From the NCBI GenBank assembly GCA_021814085.1, contig JAKAJA010000137.1:1-5514 (forward strand): a DNA stretch of 5,514 bases. The letters run 5' to 3'. This document shows, in pieces, positions 1 to 5,514 of this stretch. The notes below the pieces were generated by a model. It was not told the origin of the DNA. It saw only the letters and a list, made by a program, of their open reading frames with translations, and did no database searches. Origin of the DNA: Acidobacteriota bacterium (lineage in GTDB: Bacteria > Acidobacteriota > UBA4820 > DSQY01). Each line of letters starts with the position of its first letter. Positions within the stretch are counted from its first letter, which is position 1. Both the position numbers and the translations under genes were made by a program.

Positions 1-216
1 TTCCGATCTATCCCCTGCACCGGGACCCCTGAGCCCGGAGGTCTTGCGTGGTACCCCGTGGTGAGCTTCTTGAAAAAGCTGTGCCGGGAGAGGCAGATCG
101 TGGGCATGGACGTGATGGAGCTGTCCCCTGACCGCGTCCACTTCGCGGCGGACTTTCTCGTCGCCCGCCTTATCTACAAGGTGATCGGGTTCCTCCAAGC
201 AAGAGAGGGGGGGTGA
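1..216 (+). CDS. Ureohydrolase (arginase/agmatinase family), C-terminal fragment
   Basis: Frame 1 is open from the left edge to TGA at 214-216, giving 71 residues of a protein whose family is usually about 280-320 aa. The family hydrolyses guanidino compounds (arginine, agmatine, guanidinobutyrate and others) to urea with a binuclear Mn centre in the cytoplasm. Visible here are TGTPEPGG at residues 7-14, typical of the loop after the metal-binding DxDxxDP motif, and GMDVMELSP at residues 35-43. Glu40 in the latter corresponds to the guanidinium-binding Glu of arginases. The metal-ligand motifs lie beyond the left edge, so substrate cannot be assigned; the PEPGG form is more agmatinase-like than arginase-like. 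The first three residues (F-R-S) probably derive from sequencing adapter: they fall where the family normally has the end of its DP motif. The gene converges on the receiver gene with a 3-bp gap. Confidence 0.85.
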   Translation, partial: FRSIPCTGTPEPGGLAWYPVVSFLKKLCRERQIVGMDVMELSPDRVHFAADFLVARLIYKVIGFLQAREGG

Positions 217-230
217 ACCTCACCTCCTCT
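206..230 (+). terminator. Possible terminator hairpin across convergent stop codons
   Basis: Bases 206-216 pair with 220-230 around a 3-base loop (217-219, ACC). This gives 11 pairs in the plus-strand RNA, nine Watson-Crick and two G-U. The ureohydrolase TGA (214-216) and the complement of the receiver's TGA (220-222) form the top of the stem. Only a short mixed pyrimidine stretch follows, not a clear U-tract, so intrinsic termination is uncertain. In the minus-strand RNA the two G-U pairs become A-C mismatches, so any activity should favour the plus-strand transcript. Confidence 0.35.
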
Positions 231-594
231 TCGCCGCCGCCAGCTGGACCCTCACGGTCTCGATGAGCTGTGCCACGGTGAAGGGCTTGAACAGGTAGTC
301 CCTTGCCCCGGCGGCGAGGGCTGCCCTCCGGTCCTCCTCGAGGCCCTTCGCGGAGAGGATGACAACGGGGGGGGATGCGCCTTCCTGCAGACGCAGCTCC
401 CGCATCACGCCGTAGCCGTCTAACCCTGGCATGCGCAAGTCCAGGAGGACGAGATCGGGCTCCCCCCCGTCGATAGCCCGCAGCACCTCGATGCCCGTCC
501 CGACGGTCATGACCTCATACCCCTCCCCCTCGAGGATGAACTGCACCATCTCGAGGATGTCTGGGGTGTCATCGCAAATCAAAATCTTTGGCAT
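220..594 (-). CDS. Single-domain response regulator (receiver only)
   Basis: This 124-aa protein is one complete CheY-like receiver domain with no output domain. It carries the acidic pair Asp8-Asp9, the phosphoacceptor Asp52 (LLDLRMPGLDG), Ser81 in the usual Thr/Ser position, and Lys103 followed by Pro104 (FKPF). All residues needed for Mg-dependent phosphotransfer from a histidine kinase are therefore present. The length is normal for a stand-alone receiver (about 120-130 aa). The start is the first ATG and is preceded by GAGGGG (598-603) at 3 bases. No kinase or phosphotransfer protein is in the window, so its partner is unknown; such proteins act through protein-protein contacts or phosphorelays in the cytoplasm. 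It lies 72 bp downstream of the exonuclease on the same strand and may be read from that transcript or from its own weak promoter. Confidence 0.93.
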   Translation of the reverse strand: MPKILICDDTPDILEMVQFILEGEGYEVMTVGTGIEVLRAIDGGEPDLVLLDLRMPGLDGYGVMRELRLQEGASPPVVILSAKGLEEDRRAALAAGARDYLFKPFTVAQLIETVRVQLAAAKRR

Positions 595-643
595 CGCCCC
601 CTCGGGTCACCATCACCGCGCGACTTTGGAGCACTTCAGCCAC

Positions 644-670
644 ATTAACTCCGCGTGCGCCCCGGGTCAA
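644..670 (-). promoter_or_regulatory. Weak candidate promoter for the receiver gene
   Basis: Reading leftwards on the minus strand, TTGACC (665-670, five of six matches to the -35 consensus) is followed after 15 bases by GTTAAT (644-649, four of six matches to the -10 consensus). Transcription would start near 637, about 42 bases before the receiver ATG. The spacing is shorter than the preferred 17, and the -35 box overlaps the end of the exonuclease gene. The rest of the 595-666 gap holds the receiver's ribosome binding site and nothing else recognised. Confidence 0.2.
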
Positions 671-1494
671 ACACGGGACCGCGAAGGTCTCCCCTCTTCG
701 GCCTTCGCGGGCTCCCCCGCCAAGAGCCCCTGCAAGTCGCTCAGAGTATCCAGCAGACTCGATTCGGCGCCCAGGTCCAAGAGCTTGTGGAGGAGGGCCC
801 CCGTCACCCTGGCGTCTCCAAGGGCGCGGTGTCGCGCCAGAAACTGCAACCCGAACCGCTCCGCCATGGCATCGAGATTCTTTGGGTCATCCTTTGGCAA
901 CAGACGCCTCGCCAGCTTCAACGTGCAGACCCTCGAGTGCTTGGGCATCTTCTCCACGCCGGCGCGCTCCATCTCCGAGGCCAATATCCTCCCGTCGAAG
1001 GGAAGGTTGTGCGCGACGAGGACCGCCCCCTCCAACATCTCCACTACCCTGGGGAGGATTTCCTGAAAGCTCGGCTGGCCCACCAAGTCCCCTCCCCGAA
1101 TCCCCGTCAATCGCGTGACGAACGGAGAGACGCCCGTACCAGGGTTCAGAAGGGTCTCGAAGAAATCGGTCTCTTCTCCCCCTCGCCAGAGGGAGATGCC
1201 GATCTCGATGGCCCGGTCCCCCGGGGCGAAACCGTTGGTCTCAAAATCCAGCACGCAGAAGTTCAACTCAGGAATGGTGGCGGATGACCGTTCGTCCTCC
1301 TCAGGCGCCAGCCAGACCCGTTCGCCATCCATGCGGAAGCGCCCGTCGGCGGCTAAGAGGGGGACCATGATACCTCGGGCCACGGGTCCTTCCGGCGCGC
1401 AGAGGAGAGCCGCCGCGAGGGGTCCCAAGGGACGGGGACCTTCTCCGCGGGCAAGGATCTGGTACGCCCTGTCCATAAGGCTCCGTCCCCTCAT
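667..1494 (-). CDS. DEDDh-family 3'-5' exonuclease (DnaQ/epsilon-like) with N-terminal extension
   Basis: Numbered from the ATG at 1494 (275 aa), residues about 78-240 form an RNase T/DnaQ-type exonuclease domain. Motif I is VLDFETNGF with Asp83 and Glu85. Motif II is AHNLPFDGRIL with Asp167. Motif III is HRALGDA with His222 and Asp227. All five catalytic DEDDh residues are present, so it should remove nucleotides from 3' ends using two metal ions. Residues 1-70 are an extra N-terminal region whose pattern (small hydrophobic helices, then GRFRMDGERVWLAP) suggests a small winged-helix-like fold; that is inference. The tail (240-275) is Ala/Glu/Arg-rich. The start at 1494 overlaps the upstream stop as ATGA, suggesting translational coupling. 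An ATG at 1476 with GGAG four bases upstream is an alternative (269 aa); the longer frame to 1551 would overlap the upstream gene by 61 bp and is less likely. It is not obviously the replicative epsilon subunit; a repair or RNA-processing role is equally possible. Confidence 0.9.
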   Translation of the reverse strand: MRGRSLMDRAYQILARGEGPRPLGPLAAALLCAPEGPVARGIMVPLLAADGRFRMDGERVWLAPEEDERSSATIPELNFCVLDFETNGFAPGDRAIEIGISLWRGGEETDFFETLLNPGTGVSPFVTRLTGIRGGDLVGQPSFQEILPRVVEMLEGAVLVAHNLPFDGRILASEMERAGVEKMPKHSRVCTLKLARRLLPKDDPKNLDAMAERFGLQFLARHRALGDARVTGALLHKLLDLGAESSLLDTLSDLQGLLAGEPAKAEEGRPSRSRV

Positions 1495-2408
1495 TCCCCG
1501 TCTTTCCACAGACTCGAGACGGGGAGGAGCTCGATCTCCCGGTAGGTCCACTTGGACATGCGGCCAAGCTCCCCGCCGGGGGAGACGTCGATGGCGCTGG
1601 TCACATCCATGTCCCTGAGGCGTTCCACGACGGCCAGCCAGTTCGTGGGGGAGACGAGGGAGCGAAGCATGTGGTCTTTGAAGCCCGGTTCATTTTCGAC
1701 GAGACGTCCGTCCACGGGGGAAATCAAGGGCAGGCGGGGCGAGCACACGGGGACCGAAGCCCACCAGCCCTCCACCTCCCGCCGCGCGGGCTCAACGTGC
1801 GAGGTGTGCAAGGGGATGTCCAGGGAAACCCCGCGAACGTCCAGGGCTACCCCCTTCAGGGACGCCATGGCCTGCCCCACTTCTTCCGTGGGCCCGGCGA
1901 CGATCAGCTGGCGGGAGTTGTTGACGTCCGCAACCTCCACGCGCCCGAGTCCCCATTCTCCGAGGCGCCGAAGCAGATCGGGGCTGGAGAGGCCAGTCAC
2001 GGCGGCCACCTGAAACGCGCCATCCGGGAAGGTCCTGCGGTTGCAGGCGTTCACCCTGTCCAGCCATTCGAGAACAAGTCCCTCCCCCATGCATCCCGAC
2101 AGGACGGCCGCCGCGTAGAAGCCGAGCGAGTAGCCCGCCACGGCCGCGGGGGGGCCCCACTCCTCCGCCGCGACCCTCCCGCAGAGGCAGTCGTACAGGA
2201 CCATGACCGCCGGCGCGGTATACTTCTCTGAAATCTCCTCCTGTGGAGCCACGGTCATCCAGCGGCGAAACCGCCCTCCGGCAAGGGTGTCATATTCGTC
2301 GCACAGGCGCTCGAAAAGGGGGTGACGGGAGAGGGGGAACCCCATCCCGGCTCGCTCCGAGAGCTGACAGCTCATGAGGATGGCGTAGGGTCCGCGGGGT
2401 CGGCGCAA
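1491..2408 (-). CDS. FabD-like ACP acyltransferase, divergent and stand-alone
   Basis: This 305-aa protein has the length and fold signature of malonyl-CoA:ACP transacylases, which move acyl groups from CoA to acyl carrier protein through a Ser-His dyad. The nucleophile motif is AGYSLGFYAA with Ser94. The catalytic His is His201 in DIPLHTSHVEPA. An Asn-rich strand follows the family pattern (VNNSRQLIVAG, 163-172), as does the C-terminal region around SPTNW and DVSPGGEL. Departures from classical FabD are clear: GHSLGE is replaced by GYSLGF, the N-terminal FPGQGSQ is reduced to MSCQLSE with Gln15 retained, and the Arg that holds the malonyl carboxylate cannot be placed firmly (RVNACNRR, 118-125). 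Acyl specificity is therefore open. The TTG start keeps the first strand of the fold (YAILM) and has a strong ribosome binding site; ATG at 2375 would remove that strand. No ACP, ketosynthase or other fatty-acid gene is adjacent, so a housekeeping FabD role is doubtful. Confidence 0.82.
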   Translation of the reverse strand: MRRPRGPYAILMSCQLSERAGMGFPLSRHPLFERLCDEYDTLAGGRFRRWMTVAPQEEISEKYTAPAVMVLYDCLCGRVAAEEWGPPAAVAGYSLGFYAAAVLSGCMGEGLVLEWLDRVNACNRRTFPDGAFQVAAVTGLSSPDLLRRLGEWGLGRVEVADVNNSRQLIVAGPTEEVGQAMASLKGVALDVRGVSLDIPLHTSHVEPARREVEGWWASVPVCSPRLPLISPVDGRLVENEPGFKDHMLRSLVSPTNWLAVVERLRDMDVTSAIDVSPGGELGRMSKWTYREIELLPVSSLWKDGE

Positions 2409-2409
2409 A

Positions 2410-2440
2410 TTGACTCCCCCTCCTGATTTATATTACCATG
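2410..2440. promoter_or_regulatory. Candidate divergent promoter region
   Basis: The 51-bp gap 2409-2459 separates two divergent genes and contains the only AT-rich core nearby (2426-2435). Leftwards, TAATAT (2430-2435) or TATAAA (2427-2432) can serve as a -10 box. With TAATAT the transcript would begin near 2423, just at the ribosome binding site; no convincing -35 is seen. Rightwards, TTGACT (2410-2415) resembles a -35 box, with TATTAC (2431-2436) 15 bases further as a poor -10. The two promoters would overlap and probably compete. No clear operator palindrome was found. Confidence 0.35.
2414..2424 (-). promoter_or_regulatory. Ribosome binding site supporting the TTG start at 2408
   Basis: On the minus strand AGGAGGGGGAG ends five bases (TCAAT) before the TTG codon at 2408. 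This extended anti-16S match decides the start of the FabD-like gene in favour of TTG over the internal ATG at 2375. Confidence 0.7.
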
Positions 2441-2449
2441 CGGCCTTGC

Positions 2450-2454
2450 GGGAG
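2450..2454 (+). promoter_or_regulatory. Ribosome binding site of the cNMP-binding-like gene
   Basis: GGGAG lies five bases before ATG at 2460 and supports that start over the out-of-frame ATG at 2438, which has no comparable site. Confidence 0.6.
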
Positions 2455-2459
2455 ATGCC

Positions 2460-2969
2460 ATGTCTATTGCCCCAGAACCCCTCGCGCAGCTCCCGATCCT
2501 GGACGGCCTCGACGCCGACGAATTCCTCGCCGTGGCGGGCCGGTTCGACAGGGAGCAGTACCCCGCGGGTACGCGCATCGTCGAAGAGGGATACGGCGGC
2601 CTCAAGCTCTTCGTCCTGGTGGAGGGGCGGGTTCGTGTGTACCGGACCATGGGGGCAAATCAGCTGCTCATCAACACCCTGGGCCCGCCGCAGACTTTCG
2701 GCGAGATCAGCTTCATCGACGGCGGCCCGGCGAGCGCGACCGTGGAGGCGGACACGGACGTGGTCGTCCTCACCCTGCTCAAGGAAGACTTCCACGATCT
2801 CCTCGATCACTCCCTTGCGCTCAGCGCCAAGGTCTACAGAAACCTTCTGGGTATCACGTGCCAGCGGATCAGGTCCACCACCAACCAGGTGCAGGACTAT
2901 TTCGCCATCAACCAGGCCCTCTGCGAGAACGAGAACTTCAGAAAGTTCTACAAGCTCTTATGCCTCTGA
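2460..2969 (+). CDS. Cyclic nucleotide-binding domain protein, no HTH
   Basis: This 169-aa protein is a single CRP-like beta-barrel domain (about 7-118) followed by a helical tail (about 118-169). It shows the family pattern LPILDGLDADEF, a glycine turn (VEEGYGG), VLVEGRVRVYR, and the phosphate-binding cassette FGEISFIDGGPASATV (80-95). Gly81-Glu82, which contact the ribose in CRP, are retained. The Arg that normally clamps the cyclic phosphate is replaced by Ala91, so cAMP/cGMP binding is doubtful. The protein ends before any helix-turn-helix, unlike CRP/FNR regulators of about 220 aa, so direct DNA binding is unlikely. No signal peptide or membrane segment is visible, so it should be cytoplasmic. 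Its last 10 bases overlap the start of the penicillin-binding protein gene, indicating co-transcription and probably coupled translation. A role as sensor or adaptor for that enzyme is inference. Confidence 0.88.
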   Translation: MSIAPEPLAQLPILDGLDADEFLAVAGRFDREQYPAGTRIVEEGYGGLKLFVLVEGRVRVYRTMGANQLLINTLGPPQTFGEISFIDGGPASATVEADTDVVVLTLLKEDFHDLLDHSLALSAKVYRNLLGITCQRIRSTTNQVQDYFAINQALCENENFRKFYKLLCL

Positions 2970-5491
2970 TTCCCAAAGGTAAAAAACTGCGCGTGGCCCT
3001 CCTCTTCCTCGTGGCGGGCGTGGCAGTGGGCGTGTCCGGCGGCCTCTTTATCACCCGCGACATCCCCGAGGTGGACAGCCTCCAGTTCAACACGCCCCAC
3101 ATCATGACCCGCATCTACGCCCGGGATGGCCAGGTGCTCCAGGAATACGGGCAGGAAAAGCGGACCGTGGTCCGCTACTCAGACATCTCGCCCTACTTTT
3201 TTCAGGCGCTCATCGCGGTGGAAGACTCCAATTTCATGCACCACCACGGCATCTCCCCCAAGGGGTTGTTCCGGGCCGCGTTCCAGGACCTCGTGCACCG
3301 CCGCGCGGGCCAGGGAGGGAGCACGCTGACCCAGCAGCTCGCCCGGCAGTACTTCCTCACTCCAGAAAAGACCATCACGCGCAAGGTCAAGGAAATGATC
3401 CTCGCGGTGAATATCGAGCGGAAGTACAGCAAGCAGCAGATCCTCGAAATGTACGCCAACAAGGTCTGCTTCGGACACGGTTACTACGGCGTGGAGGCGA
3501 GCTCGCAGTTCTATTTCGGCAAGCCCGCGAAATACCTCAGCGTCCCGGAGGCCGCCCTCCTGGCTGGAATCATCCAGCGGCCTTCGGCCTACTCTCCCAT
3601 CAACAGGCCGCAGGCCGCGCTCGACCGGCGGAACCTGGTGCTCCTGCGCATGGTTAAGACGGGAACCCTCACCCAGGCGCAGTGCAACGCCTACTCCTCC
3701 GAGCCCATCCGCCTAACCCCGGCCCCTGCGGAGGAGAACGGGATCGCCCCCTACGTCTCCGAGCGCGTCCGCATGTACTGCGAGAGCAAATACGGCGAAG
3801 AGGCCCTCTACCAGACGGGGCTCCAGATTTACACGACCATCGACCCCAAGCTCCAGACTTTGGCCCAGGTGGCCATGAGGGACGGCCTGCACGAGTATAG
3901 CCACCGACGCAGCTACAGGGGCCCCAAGCGGGGGGCCGATGCCCCTCCCGAATACACCAAGGGGGAGTTCTCCCAGGGTGACCGCCGGTGGGCCACGGTG
4001 AAGGAGGTCTCCACCGGTGAGATCACGGCTGCCATGGGGAGCACGATCGTCACACTCGCTCCCAAGCAGTGGGCGTGGGCCAACATCACCTACCCCACCC
4101 GGACCTTCCAGGCCGGCGACCGAATCCTGCTCCACGTCGTGAAGGTCGGCCCCCTGGAGGTCGAACTGGAGCAGGAACCACTCTGCCAGGGCGCCTTGGT
4201 GGCCATGGACCCCCACACGGGAGACGTTCTGGCCCTCGTGGGAGGCTACGAGTTCACCGCGTCCATGTTCAACCGCGCGATTCAGGCCAAGCGCCAGACG
4301 GGGTCGGCCGTGAAGCCCATCATCTACGCCACGGCCCTGAACAACGGCCTCACCCTGGGCGACTCGGTGGTGGATACGCCAACCCTCTTCCTCACGGGCC
4401 GCGAGAAGGCGGACCAGCTCTGCCAGGAAGGGTACATCCCCCACGATTTCGATCCGGACTATTTCGGGCTCATCACTTACAGGACTGCCCTGGAGCACTC
4501 GGTGAACATCGCCGCCGTCCACCTGCTCAACCAGACCGGGTACAGCAGGGTCATCGACATGGCCCGCACCCTTCACATCACGGCCAAGCTGGAGCCCTAT
4601 CCATCCATGGCCCTTGGCGCCTTCGAGATCACCCTCTGGGAGCTGACGGCGGCCTACGGCGCGCTCGATAACAACGGGGTCTGGGTCGAACCGCGATTCA
4701 TGAGCAAGATCACCGACAGCCAAGGGAAGGTCCTGGAGACGTTCCACTCCCTCACCCAGCCCGCCCTCGACCCCAAGGCGAGTTATCTCACGGTCCAGGC
4801 CATGACCGGCGTCATACTGAGGGGAACGGCGGGAACCGCGGCAGATATGAAGGGGCATTTCGCGGGAAAGACGGGAACCACGGATAGCTTTACGGACTCC
4901 TGGTTCATCGGCTTCAACCCCAATCTTCTCTGCGGAGTCTGGACGGGCCGGGATGACCACAAGCCCCTGGGCCGCAACGAGACGGGGGCCCGAGTGGCCC
5001 TCCCCATCTGGCGCAAGTTCATGGAACCTGCCACGGCGGGACAGGCGAGCGTCGACTGGCCGGCCCCCGAAGGGGTCGTGCAGGTCCTCATCGACCCCGC
5101 CACCGGGCTCAGGGCCAGCGTGGACAGCTCCTGCACCGACATACGCCCCGAGTATTTCATCGAGGGGACCGAACCAAAATCCTTCTGCTCCCAGAAGGAC
5201 CATTTCCGCCTGAGACTCCCCTATTTCCTCCAGTCCTACCCGCTCAGGGGTGACGACACCCTCGTCATCCGCGAATCGGACCTGAACGCCCTCGTCTCCC
5301 TCTACCCCGCCACGGTGGCGCGCGACGGCCACCGGTTGCTCGTGACTTGGAAGGGGGCTACATTCCCCGTGAAGCTGGAGCTAGCCCCGCCCGCCGAGGG
5401 GCCCGTCCCCCAGGCGGTCATGCCGGGCCTCCCGCACGAGGGGAGCATCGCCTGTGGCGCGCGCACCGAGTACATCAACGAAAAGCAGTGA
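2960..5491 (+). CDS. Class A penicillin-binding protein (PBP1A-type, bifunctional)
   Basis: This 843-aa enzyme polymerises lipid II into glycan strands and crosslinks the peptides on the outer face of the cytoplasmic membrane. After a short basic cytoplasmic end (MPLIPKGKK) there is one membrane anchor (about 10-31). The GT51 glycosyltransferase domain spans about 50-230, with catalytic Glu88 in EDSNFMHHHG, the QGGSTLTQQLAR motif (118-129), and the second Glu145 in KVKEMILA. A region at about 340-405 resembles the OB-like insert of PBP1A. The transpeptidase domain (about 408-690) has SAVK with nucleophile Ser449 and Lys452, SVN (514-516) and KTGTT (637-641). All active-site motifs of both domains are intact. 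Residues 702-745 resemble the usual PBP1A tail (IDPATGLRA, EYFIEGTEP), with Cys725 and Cys743 possibly paired. About 95 further residues (749-843) are not recognised. ATG at 2960 lies inside the upstream gene, lacks a clear Shine-Dalgarno and probably relies on coupling. The frame stays open back to 2438, but that part translates as non-homologous shadow of the upstream gene. Confidence 0.95.
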   Translation: MPLIPKGKKLRVALLFLVAGVAVGVSGGLFITRDIPEVDSLQFNTPHIMTRIYARDGQVLQEYGQEKRTVVRYSDISPYFFQALIAVEDSNFMHHHGISPKGLFRAAFQDLVHRRAGQGGSTLTQQLARQYFLTPEKTITRKVKEMILAVNIERKYSKQQILEMYANKVCFGHGYYGVEASSQFYFGKPAKYLSVPEAALLAGIIQRPSAYSPINRPQAALDRRNLVLLRMVKTGTLTQAQCNAYSSEPIRLTPAPAEENGIAPYVSERVRMYCESKYGEEALYQTGLQIYTTIDPKLQTLAQVAMRDGLHEYSHRRSYRGPKRGADAPPEYTKGEFSQGDRRWATVKEVSTGEITAAMGSTIVTLAPKQWAWANITYPTRTFQAGDRILLHVVKVGPLEVELEQEPLCQGALVAMDPHTGDVLALVGGYEFTASMFNRAIQAKRQTGSAVKPIIYATALNNGLTLGDSVVDTPTLFLTGREKADQLCQEGYIPHDFDPDYFGLITYRTALEHSVNIAAVHLLNQTGYSRVIDMARTLHITAKLEPYPSMALGAFEITLWELTAAYGALDNNGVWVEPRFMSKITDSQGKVLETFHSLTQPALDPKASYLTVQAMTGVILRGTAGTAADMKGHFAGKTGTTDSFTDSWFIGFNPNLLCGVWTGRDDHKPLGRNETGARVALPIWRKFMEPATAGQASVDWPAPEGVVQVLIDPATGLRASVDSSCTDIRPEYFIEGTEPKSFCSQKDHFRLRLPYFLQSYPLRGDDTLVIRESDLNALVSLYPATVARDGHRLLVTWKGATFPVKLELAPPAEGPVPQAVMPGLPHEGSIACGARTEYINEKQ

Positions 5492-5514
5492 GCTGAGTGC
5501 GCCCGCCCTAGATC
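5492..5514. other. Short 3' end, no feature recognised
   Basis: The 23 bases after the penicillin-binding protein stop hold no hairpin, ribosome binding site or start codon that can be supported. The final AGATC may be adapter-derived. Confidence 0.5.

Noticed and set aside
595..666. Possible small gene or structured RNA between the exonuclease and receiver genes
   Set aside because: At 72 bp it contains only the receiver's ribosome binding site and a weak promoter candidate; no stable stem-loop or supported short frame was found.
1495..1551. Longer exonuclease start at 1551
   Set aside because: It would overlap the FabD-like gene by 61 bp and add residues that look like out-of-frame sequence; ATGA coupling at 1494 or the ATG at 1476 fit better.
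431..1618. Several plus-strand open frames of 150-210 codons across the receiver and exonuclease genes
   Set aside because: They are Arg/Ser/Pro-rich shadows of the minus-strand genes, with no motif and no convincing ribosome binding site.
2438..2959. Extension of the PBP frame upstream to ATG 2438
   Set aside because: This part overlaps the cNMP-binding-like gene in another frame, gives an Arg/Pro-rich translation without homology, and would put a long extra segment before the membrane anchor.
3713..5332. A 539-codon open frame on the minus strand opposite the PBP gene
   Set aside because: It lies wholly antisense to a gene with intact catalytic motifs, its translation is Gly/Val/Glu/Arg-rich with no recognisable domain, and long antisense frames are expected in GC-rich coding DNA.
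1..5514. CRISPR array, tRNA, insertion sequence, toxin-antitoxin or defence genes
   Set aside because: No spaced direct repeats, cloverleaf, terminal inverted repeats, transposase or relevant domains were seen on either strand.

Overview
The window looks like a complete short contig from a GC-rich bacterium, with an intact or partial gene over almost every base. The class A penicillin-binding protein (PBP1A type), the orphan receiver protein and the ureohydrolase suit a peptidoglycan-walled, probably Gram-negative bacterium of the Desulfobacterota/Acidobacteriota sort. That placement is an impression from gene style, not a demonstrated affiliation. The first nine bases and the last five match the ends of a common Illumina adapter, so the outermost bases may not be genomic.

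Layout. (1) Bases 1-216, plus strand: C-terminal piece of an arginase/agmatinase-family ureohydrolase, cut by the left edge. (2) Bases 220-2408, minus strand: a three-gene set transcribed leftwards. It runs from an atypical FabD-like acyltransferase (TTG start at 2408), through a DEDDh 3'-5' exonuclease that overlaps it by an ATGA junction, to a 72-bp gap and a single-domain response-regulator receiver. The receiver gene converges on the ureohydrolase with only 3 bp between stop codons, and a hairpin spans both stops. (3) Bases 2409-2459: a 51-bp divergent intergenic region with an AT-rich core and a Shine-Dalgarno sequence for each side. (4) Bases 2460-5491, plus strand: a small cyclic-nucleotide-binding-like protein without a DNA-binding domain, overlapped by 10 bp by a bifunctional peptidoglycan synthase of 843 aa. 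The last 23 bases hold nothing recognisable.

How the genes may work together. The strongest functional unit is the rightward pair: a cNMP-binding-like sensor protein co-translated with a cell-wall polymerase/crosslinker. The leftward set combines an acyltransferase fold, an exonuclease and a receiver with no obvious shared pathway. No defence system, mobile element, CRISPR array, tRNA or rRNA was seen. The points most worth a second look are the degenerate ligand site of the cNMP-like protein next to the PBP, the altered active-site motif of the FabD-like protein, and the extra domains on the exonuclease and the PBP.
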